From the NCBI GenBank assembly GCA_964017045.1, contig OZ024807.1, positions 9,257,981 through 9,321,980 on the forward strand: a DNA stretch of 64,000 bases, in the 5' to 3' direction. How positions within the stretch are numbered: position 1 is the stretch's first letter; every line of letters starts with the position of its first letter. This DNA is from Omphiscola glabra (Eukaryota > Mollusca > Gastropoda > Lymnaeidae). Made by a program: the position numbers and the translations under genes. This document shows positions 57,601-64,000 of the stretch, piece after piece. The notes below the pieces were generated by a model. The model searched no databases. It was not told the DNA's origin and saw only the letters and a program-made list of their open reading frames with translations.

Positions 57601-58957
57601 TAAAGTGAAGACTATACATTTCTAATTTTCCATTGGTTTCGTCAAGATATATTTCGGTCTAGGGAGGCGGTAGAAAATTCGGTCCGCGGGCCTTTTCCGG
57701 CCCACCTATTGTTTTGCAAGGTGCGTCAAATTAAGAATAAAGTTTTATATAATTGAAAGAAAATAATAAAAAGAAAATAAAACAATATTAAATCACGCTC
57801 TATTCTGGAACATTACTTGGCTCTTATATAACTTCTTATCTGCGTGCAGTGACGCAACGCAGTCGCCCGTCTGCAGCTCTTCCCCTTATCAGCACGTATC
57901 AAAAACACCCTAAACAAAACTAATAGTCTCATTTTGCACGATCATTTATTCTTAATACAATAGCACGATCCCTAACTTTCTGGACAAGTCTTGTCCAATG
58001 CAGGTAAATCTGTTAAAATTTATAAGAAAAAAAAATTATCCCATTTTTTTTTTTAAAAGTAACTTTTACTCCTGTTAAAACTAAGTCAGAAATATTTTAC
58101 TTTAATCTCCTTAACTCAAAATGTTTGCCGAACCCCGATTAATGAAATTTTTTATTTTTTTTCATTGAGTGAAAAAAAAAAATTCAACAACAACACAACA
58201 TTAGCTGCATGCCTCCTGTATTTTAAGATCAAGACCAGCCTACAACCGATGAGTCAGACAAGCCCGAGAACGACGCGGGGTTCTTGCACACAAAGCCCTT
58301 TCATCACCTGGAAAGCTTATTCGCAGGTATCCTTTACGTCTTTACACATGACGTTAACGTATAGAGGAATCACGGATCTATGCTAAGCTCTCAGTGCAGG
58401 CATAGTGCGTGCATGGAGTGTATGCATGGAGTGTATGTATGGTGTGTATGTATGGAGTGTGTGTATGGAAAGTATGTATGGAGCGTATGCAGGGAATATG
58501 CATAGAATTTATGCCTGGAGTTTGTGCATTGAGTGTGTGCATGAACATTGTGCATCGACTATGTGCATGGAGTTTATGCATGGAGTATATGCATTGATTG
58601 TGTGTCTGTAGTGTGTGTCTGGAGTGTGCATAGAGTGTGTGCATGGAGTGTGCGTATGGAGTGTGCATGACGTGTGTGCATGGTGTTTGCATGGACTGAG
58701 TGCATGCACTGTATGCATTTACTGTGTGCATTTTGTGTGTTAATGTAGCGTGTTTATAGAGTGTGTGCACTAACTTATTACCTTTGAGCTATTTTGATTT
58801 TCTTGACTGATCTAGAAATATCATTTACGATAAGCCTGTCTTCTTGAACGTTATTTTCTCTTTGTGTTTTACAGAGGAGAACGTCTTCGGGGGTGATGAA
58901 TTCCACAGGAGCGTCTTCGGTACAGAGACATTCTCCCATGATGTGTTTCATACATAG
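45613..58957 (+). CDS. Aquaglyceroporin-like membrane channel, complete nine-exon gene
   Basis: Coding exons: 45613-45714, 49585-49711, 51141-51278, 54451-54569, 55511-55625, 56661-56763, 57330-57445, 58228-58326 and 58875-58957. All introns are GT-AG, phases match, and the sum is 1002 bases (333 residues). Landmarks: RHALAEFLGTGVLV at the first membrane helix; GGLNPAVSL (NPA1, residues 81-83); FPQESATTVTGFFDQ; PLLVGLSMYGIGSSFGYNCG; PLNPAKDLSLRIF (NPA2, residues 213-215); and YNWFWVPVVGPMVGSALACF in the last helix. The Asp after the second NPA and the long loop place it with glycerol-conducting aquaporins (MIP family, plasma membrane). Odd points are Lys216 in place of the near-invariant Arg and small or polar residues elsewhere in the filter. 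The hydrophilic tail (residues 274-333) is acidic. ATG at 45613 was chosen as the first in-frame; 45628 is an alternative. Confidence 0.92.
45712..46320 (+). repeat. 61-base array built on the splice donor of aquaporin exon 1
   Basis: The exon end and donor read TTTTAGTG then GTACGTCATGTCAGG. Exactly 61 bases later comes CTTAGCGGTAGGTCATGTCAGG, then again after another 61, for about ten units to 46320. Units carry donor versions GTAGGT, GTATGT, GTAAGT and GTCGGT. Between donors the unit reads TTGATTACCTGGTCGTTCTA and GCCACCGACACATGGAGC. The first unit includes the true donor, so the array arose from it. Confidence 0.88.
46575..46872 (+). mobile_element. Non-LTR retrotransposon 3' end, copy 4 (longest)
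   Basis: A continuous frame reads LEWYGHVTRKQGLAKEIL, then RRRGRQRKRWEDNIKEWTGL, then AEDREEWRRIVYMSSVAPQR, and ends in a (GAT)n tail. This is the reverse-transcriptase C-terminus of an animal non-LTR element, 5'-truncated, in aquaporin intron 1. The intact frame suggests it is younger than the other copies. Confidence 0.88.
46880..47825. other. Aquaporin intron 1, no feature seen
   Basis: AT-rich intron with a G run near 47620. Blocks at 47330-47350 and 47480-47500, each about CCCCGGCCC/CTCCAGCCGG then AAAATGG, may be old repeats. No exon recognised. Confidence 0.45.
47829..48460. repeat. (TCTG)n then (CTAC)n microsatellite
   Basis: About 460 bases of CTGTCTGTCTCT, then 170 bases of CTATCTACCTAC. 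It gives very long Cys/Leu/Ser-rich frames that are artefacts. Confidence 0.97.
48468..48572. mobile_element. MITE family 3, truncated copy
   Basis: Begins CAGACCTGTTTACCCTCAAA and follows the MITE at 16117-16272 for about 105 bases to ATAATGTATACACATC; the right end is missing. Confidence 0.75.
49472..49530. mobile_element. hAT terminal fragment
   Basis: CAGTGGTTCTCAAAATGTTA followed by TGGCGCCCTATCTGCATTTG, the usual look of a hAT MITE left end. It lies just upstream of aquaporin exon 2; no partner end found. Confidence 0.5.
49712..51140. other. Aquaporin intron 2, with a dispersed-repeat trace
   Basis: Mostly plain AT-rich intron. At about 50850-50920 the block TTATATAGCGCTGGTATCCA then TAGCATGCTCACTGCGCTCT resembles a dispersed repeat I associate with lophotrochozoan genomes. 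No coding signal. Confidence 0.45.
51272..51500 (+). repeat. 19-base array built on the splice donor of aquaporin exon 3
   Basis: The exon ends TCTATAAAG with donor GTAAGCTTGTTG. From there TTGTTGTATAAAGGTAAAC repeats about 12 times at 19-base spacing. Every unit has the exon-end bases TATAAAG and a donor-like hexamer (GTAAGC, GTAAAC, GTCAAC, GTTAAC, GTCGAC, GTAACC). Confidence 0.92.
52255..52620. repeat. Degenerate array of about 32 bases (aquaporin intron 3)
   Basis: Repeats of GAAAGAAATTGACTCGAAGA then CAGGCTTTATG with many changes, preceded by copies of ATCTTGACTGGGAGGCTCTG. Confidence 0.8.
52881..53049. mobile_element. Short MITE with GGCGTAAC ends
   Basis: Element about 52888-53041. 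The left end is CAGTGGCGTAAC and the right end is GTTACGCCTCTG, its near inverse. ATGCACCC lies on both sides (52881-52888 and 53042-53049), with one base of ambiguity about where the ends fall. Related ends, CAGAGGCGTAGC, occur at about 3997 and 16663. Confidence 0.72.
53985..54392. repeat. 12-base array just upstream of aquaporin exon 4
   Basis: About 34 copies of GATGAGTTGAAG (variants with GAGCTG). It ends about 58 bases before the exon at 54451. It does not contain the acceptor. The long minus-strand Ser/Thr/Leu frame is an artefact. Confidence 0.95.
54570..55510. other. Aquaporin intron 4, no feature seen
   Basis: AT-rich intron with a short (CA)n run near 55081-55100. Confidence 0.55.
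55619..56275 (+). repeat. 32-base array built on the splice donor of aquaporin exon 5
   Basis: The exon ends GGTATAG with donor GTATGTGGATGG. The unit TGGTATAGGTATGTGGATGG plus GCGGTCTCACTG repeats about 20 times at 32-base spacing. Nearly every unit keeps the exon-end GGTATAG and the donor GTATGT. Divergence rises with distance from the exon. Confidence 0.92.
58395..58760. repeat. Degenerate 12-base array after aquaporin exon 8
   Basis: GTGTATGCATGGA-like units, starting about 70 bases after the donor at 58327. The donor itself is not part of the unit. Confidence 0.85.
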
Positions 58958-59180
58958 ATGATCTTATCCACTCACAGAAGACATTCACTCATTACTTGTT
59001 TCAAACATAGTTGATATTTGTCAACTTTCAGTAGAAATTACCTTATGATGTGTATCATAAAATAATGTTTTTTATCAACTTACAGAAGACATTCTATCAC
59101 GGTGTATTTCATATATAAATGATTTTATCAACTTACAGACGAAAATCTTTCATAATGTGGTTCATACATAAATTATATTA
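58927..59180 (+). repeat. 54-base array repeating the aquaporin stop-codon region
   Basis: The last coding bases (GACATTCTCCCATGATGTGT then TTCATACATAG) and the following ATGATCTTATCAACTTACAG recur about five times at 53-54-base spacing. The first copy holds the true stop (58955-58957). Later copies keep CTTACAG or TTTCAG, which look like splice acceptors, and often another stop. Confidence 0.85.
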
Positions 59181-59229
59181 TCAGCTCTTGCATTTAAAAA
59201 GAAAATGTTGAATATCATGGCTCAACTAT

Positions 59230-59640
59230 TACCTACTAAATCCTATATTTAGTGAAAATTATTTCTAATTTTAAGTGTGAATTATTTCTCAATTTCATTG
59301 TGAATTATTTCTCATTTTCATTGTGAATTATGTATTGTTTTCAGTGTGAATTATTTCCCATTTTCAGTGTGAATTATTTTTCATTTTTAGTGTAAATTCT
59401 TTCTAATTTTGCGTGTTAATTCTTTCTCATTTTCATTGTAAATTATTTCTCAATTTCAGTGTACATTATGTCTCAATTATAGTGTAAGTTATAATCAAAA
59501 TTTCAGTGAAAATTATGTATCAGATCTTGTATATTTCATGTCTCAATTCTAGTGTAAATTATATCTATTGCTAGTGTAAATTATGTCTCATTTATAGTTT
59601 AAGTTATGTCTCAATTCTAGTGTAAATAAAACCTCGTTTT
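59230..59640 (+). repeat. Degenerate 3'-UTR array and poly(A) signal of the aquaporin gene
   Basis: Loose repeats of GTGAATTATTTCTCATTTTCA and, later, TCTAGTGTAAATTATGTCTCA. An AATAAA at 59625-59630 is the best polyadenylation signal after the stop codon. Confidence 0.55.
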
Positions 59641-59659
59641 TTATAACGTTGTACACATG

Positions 59660-59935
59660 ATAATTACATTTCGACAGAATCAGTCACATCATAAGACTCC
59701 CTGGGCGTTGGGGGTGGTAACGCCACGCCATTTTCATCGGAGTGGAAGCAAACATACACAAACCCTCTGGGAGAATCAGCTGCGAACGCTTTAAACAGTT
59801 GACCGGTGTCCCCAAGGCCAATGGGTTGATTCCCGCGTTGCCGCCGCACGGTCTGGTGGCGGGGAAACCCGGCGTCTGGTCCGTGTGGAGGTGTGCCCGG
59901 GGCATTAAGAGCTCACAATGTGACGTATTTAGTAG
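59660..59935. repeat. Dispersed repeat related to 41395-41740
   Basis: Shares AAGACTCCCTG, GGAGTGGAAGCAAAC, CCCTCTGGGAGAATCAGCTG, AACGCTTTAAAC and GATTCCCGCG in order with the block at 41395-41740. It is GC-richer than its surroundings. Confidence 0.65.
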
Positions 59936-59939
59936 CTCT

Positions 59940-62690
59940 TTTTAAAATTTCTTACTTATAGTGCAAATTAATAATTTAAAAAAAAATGTTATGCCCAAAA
60001 AGAATGTTGAACCAAGTCGAAAATAAGATAAGTGGATTCGGGGAGAAATTTCCAAGAAGGGTCGACATTTTGATTTCCACATTTACCGTTAGAATAAATT
60101 ATGTGCAGAATATTCACATGCTAGACAATTTTTGTTTTTATAAATATATATAATTCTTAAAAAGGGACTTTAATGTTTATTTACCAAACAGATAATCAGA
60201 CTAAGCTCGATGTTAAGCTAAACAAAGTATACATCTTTAAAATATGTTGATCTAGATTTGGGGGGGGGGGGGTGGGGGTGAAGGGGGAAGTGTCACAAAA
60301 TTTGTGATTGTCTTTACCACTTAATATTCTGCTGAAATTGTTGTAACTCAGACTTGAGTGTAAATCGGCCAGGATAACTTTAGATCTTTTTTTTTTCAAC
60401 ATCTATGTTTAATACCTGGGAAAAAACATTTTTAATTTATCACTAACGGTAGCTATGGAACAGTTTGAGATCCCCTCCCCCCCCCCCCCTTCCAATCGGA
60501 ATAAAAGATTGAGTTTACTGTGGGGAGAATACAGGCGTTGATCCTTTGTTTTGCGTTATTGTGATACATTTTTTATGGTCTTTGTTTTTAAATTTTATAA
60601 TGCGTAAAGAATTTAGAACCCTTGTCGTTTGACAATATTGTTGATGACGTCTTAATGTCTCCATGAAGTTGTTGTTTTTTTTTTTTTTTTTTTTTTAAAG
60701 TTTGTCTTCTGTAACGCGACTAGTATAGAGAGGAAACCAAAAATTAGAATAAAAGGTTTGCATTTCTATTAGAGAGAATTTTGAAAGATAAATTATTAGA
60801 CCTAAAAATGTTAATTTAAAAAAAAAAAAAAAAAAAAAAGAAGATTTTCGCCTGTAAATATCGCGTTGTTTTTCAATGGGTAAATACAAAAACCCTGAGA
60901 CAACTTACTAGCAAGAACTTATTTGCAGCCTTAAGAGCGACCTTGTAACAAGAGGTGTGGAGTTGTGCGGGCGTTTTACCCAGGGTGGTCTGTGATGTGT
61001 ATTGTGTCGAGCAGATCTACCAGTGCAAGCAGCGCTGTGTCCTTTATCTTTGTCGGCCCTCTGCGTATTTTTGGTTTTATGCCCCCTACATTCAAAGTTG
61101 ATCGTGAAAATGTATCTCTCCCCCACCCCACCCCCCACCCCCGAAAAGCAAAGAAAAAATACAAATTTGTCGCCCTTAAATATCTGACGTTTGAGGACCA
61201 ACGCGATGGGTCTGCGGCGTACTGTTAATGTAGTCAGCGGCAAGACAGACATACGTCCTGAGATTTCTTTGTGTTAGACAGACGTCTCTAAACAAATCTA
61301 GGCGTAACTGCCCAAACTTAATTAAGCCTGTCGAAAATTTTTATTTAAAAAACATCTTTGTACCACTTTGTTAGGTACAGCTAATGAGATTTGTAGGTTA
61401 GACTTAAGGCGGCGCTTTCTTAGCGCGTATCTTTGACCTCTAAGATGTTCGGACCAAGTTGAGAAACGAATGTGTACAAAGCAAGTGTTGTATACGTCTT
61501 TGGCCACGCCCCGTATTTCCCTATGTATTTATGCATTTTAAACAAACACATATTCGTTTATAATACTATTAAACCTGCAATTATTTGATTTAGTCTTGTT
61601 TATAACAGCTACATATCTTCTTTTTTTTTTTTTTTTTTTTTAAATGTGAAAAGTTTAAGGTTGTGTGTTGTTTGCTGAAGAAGACATTAAGCCGAAACGT
61701 CCTCTTAACTGTCCTTCTCGTTTTTTTTAAAAAGCCTAAACAAATCTTGTTCAACTATTTATCGATATATAAGACTGCAAATTTACATCAGTGTTTCCCC
61801 AACTCCTCCACAATCCACACCCCATACAAATTATTTGACTTGTTTGACCCAAGTCTTGAGCCAAAGACAAAAGTAAGAAAGTATTTCACAATGTTAGCAA
61901 TGGGGACTTTCAGGTGAATTGTAAAGACAACTGAAGATCTAAGAAAAAAGCGTATTCCTAATTATTACTTAAAGACACGTTATCCACTAAAGTACCAAAA
62001 TCCACTCGAGATACTACCAGCTGTTCTGACCACAAAATGATTTCCCGAACGTTTTGCCACAGACCAATTTTTGGAGAAAACAAAAACTCAACGAATTTAG
62101 GAGACTGAAAGCAATATGTGCAATAAACTCAGAACACATTTTTTTACCTGGATTTTACACACAAAAAACCTGCGTTTATTAGATGAAGAAATTTATAAAA
62201 ATAAATTAATTAAATTCATCATTTTAAAACTATATTATGATATTTTAATACATTTTTCTCGCTCTATCTGAAATTAGAACCACCCATCTTTTTCCAATTT
62301 AACAGTAAATATTCTAAAGAATTAGCAACATTATTCATTCTATTTAAAGTATACGTGTATACTGTTTTGTACCGGTACGATGTAGATTAAATGAAATGTT
62401 CAAAAAGGGTACACTGATGAAAAGAAGCTCTACACACACACAGTAAACACAGCTCTGTCTCGTAGCAAAAATAAAACACGCTCCAAGTATCTCGTGATAT
62501 GTGATCTGCTCCTAAATCTCTCGTGTCTATCGGTCTTATATAGTCGGTTTCTTTCAATGATTCCAGAAACATAATACACACTGTACTCGCTTCCGGCTAT
62601 TTCTACAATTTTCTACAATATTCGAAGGAAACGGACACTATTTTTGTTAGTTGTAAACAAGGTCGAGAGAGACTATTTTTAGCTACCCAG
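59940..62690. other. Intergenic DNA, possible Penelope-like trace
   Basis: AT-rich with long T and A runs (60670-60700, 60817-60840, 61620-61640). At 61674-61704 the block CTGAAGAAGACATTAAGCCG then AAACGTCC resembles the CTGATGAAG...CCGAAACGT motif found at the ends of Penelope-like elements. No exon recognised; an uncertain GC-richer block lies at 60910-61230. Confidence 0.4.
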
Positions 62691-62699
62691 ACATTAAAT

Positions 62700-63175
62700 G
62701 CGGCGTCTAGATTGGGGTCAGGTAGAGTTCGTTCACTGTGAAAGCATGAAGAAAACAAGTCGCCTAAATAACAACTTACGTATGCCTTTTACCCCGTATG
62801 GAGCAGAGACGTCTGCAAGAATTCTCCATTCATCTCGCTCCTGTGCTTTCCTTTCCAATTGCTTTCTGGTGTTTCCCATACTTTTCTTTTGGATTATATG
62901 TTAAGGATTGTCTGGTAATGTTATCTGGGGGTTTGCCAAGAGTGTATCTTGTCGAACTCCATATTTCCATATGATGTCTTAATCAATATGCTACTGGTAT
63001 GTCTTTTCCGGTAAGTCTATGTTGGTGATGGTGTTTGGCCATTTGATGTTCATGATCTTTCTATAATACAGCAAGTGTTTCCGAAGATCTGTACTTTTTG
63101 CGCCACGTTCGCTGTTCTCCAATTTTCGTCTCCATATTGTAGGACTGTTTTGACGTTAGTGTTTTAGATTCTAAA
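62700..63175 (-). pseudogene. Non-LTR retrotransposon C-terminal fragment
   Basis: On the minus strand, in broken frames: VLQYGDENWRTANVAQKVQI (about 63150-63090), then FGNTCC, and near the end ERDEWRILADVSAPYGVKG (about 62850-62790). This order is that of a reverse-transcriptase C-terminus. Many stops. Confidence 0.65.
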
Positions 63176-63179
63176 TTTT

Positions 63180-64000
63180 TTTCAGCAAAATTCTCACTCC
63201 AATTGGGCTTCATTTCAACAGTATAAAGTTCTGTGTGCATATGCTTTTTTTTAAAATAGTTTTTTTATGTTTGTAAATGGTCCGAAGAATCACAAGAAAC
63301 AACCAAACATGCCCTGGAACAAAATTTGACATGGTCATATATCTTGACCTATAAATGGTTCTTGGAAAGTTTGGTCATAATCCCCTTTATCCGAAAATCT
63401 GTAATTTAAATAATAGTAAAATGTAGTGGATAAAGAATAAAATGTAGAGGATAAAGGGAGAATCTTATGACTTCGAGGCACGTCACAGAAGCTTTTTTTT
63501 TTGGCTGTGTGTCTTTTTAATAAGCCTTTGTCTAGACAATGAGCTTCCAAAAACCCTACAAAAGGAAGGTCTTCTGTATGCTTTTGTTTGCTGCATGCAT
63601 TTTTTATAAGCTTTATTCTATAAGTTTTAGAGAGGGAAAAAAAAAATTGAATTAAGATTTTCAATAGAGGTTAGCTGTATAATGCAATCACATTCTTAAA
63701 TATACGGAAATATGTGTTGAGCTATTTTAAGAAAGTACAGTTCATTCCTTGGTACAGAGGGTGTTGAACATTAGATTAGAATTATCACACCGTTTACGTG
63801 CGGGCATTAGGGATGCATTGGAATAATTAAGGTCTTACTGTCATAGAGGTTCGTTTATTAATTTGCATTAGCAAATGTATACAGTAGATGTGCGTGTGTG
63901 GGTGTCGAAGGGAGGATCGCTTGTGATTGAGTCCCAGATGAGCGTTTAGTAAAACTACGTCGTTGAATGGGCGGGTGCACTTTAAGAGTATAGCAATTTC
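63180..64000. other. Right end, no feature seen
   Basis: AT-rich DNA. A minus-strand frame at 63335-63664 has no recognisable domain or splice context, and I do not call it a gene. Confidence 0.45.

Noticed and set aside
58378..58770. His/Thr-rich and Met/Val-rich frames
   Set aside because: Degenerate GTGTATGCATGGA array in aquaporin intron 8.

Overview
The window looks like nuclear DNA from an animal, most likely a mollusc and probably a gastropod. That assignment is inference: it rests on the AT-rich, intron-rich gene structure, TATA boxes and GT-AG introns, non-LTR retrotransposon tails ending in GAT repeats, a tRNA-derived SINE, hAT-type MITEs, and an extreme load of minisatellites. A 200-base run of N (37713-37912) is an assembly gap.

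Genes. (1) The first coding exon of a BUD13-like splicing factor lies on the minus strand at 3347-3459; the rest of that gene is off the left edge. (2) Four related loci, genes A-D, lie between 7.0 and 39.2 kb and encode secreted precursors cut by Lys/Arg sites. Gene A (+, 7.0-12.4 kb) has a signal-peptide exon and two repeat exons. Gene B (-, 25.7-18.4 kb) has a signal-peptide exon, several 72-base exons that each encode one 24-residue module, and a large terminal exon. Gene D (-, 29.7-27.4 kb) is a broken paralogue whose start codon has become AAG. Gene C (+, 34.1-39.2 kb) has the same plan as B and contains the gap. Many modules end in Gly-Lys-Lys, Gly-Lys-Arg or Gly-Arg-Arg, the signature of C-terminal amidation, so these look like multi-peptide prohormones. 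I recognise no named family. (3) A complete nine-exon aquaglyceroporin-like gene lies on the plus strand at 45613-58957. Its exons join in frame to 333 residues; it has two NPA motifs but an unusual selectivity filter.

The most unusual signal is shared by the aquaporin and the peptide genes. Several minisatellites are built from the exon/intron junction itself: array units carry copies of the splice donor (aquaporin exons 1, 3 and 5; gene D), of the splice acceptor (gene C), or of the last coding bases and stop codon (aquaporin exon 9).

The rest is introns and intergenic DNA with mobile-element remains. These include a 1.7-kb hAT-like element with perfect 8-base target duplications that carries reverse-transcriptase fragments, several MITEs with target duplications, a 300-base foldback element, nine non-LTR fragments, a SINE, and many simple arrays that create long but meaningless reading frames.
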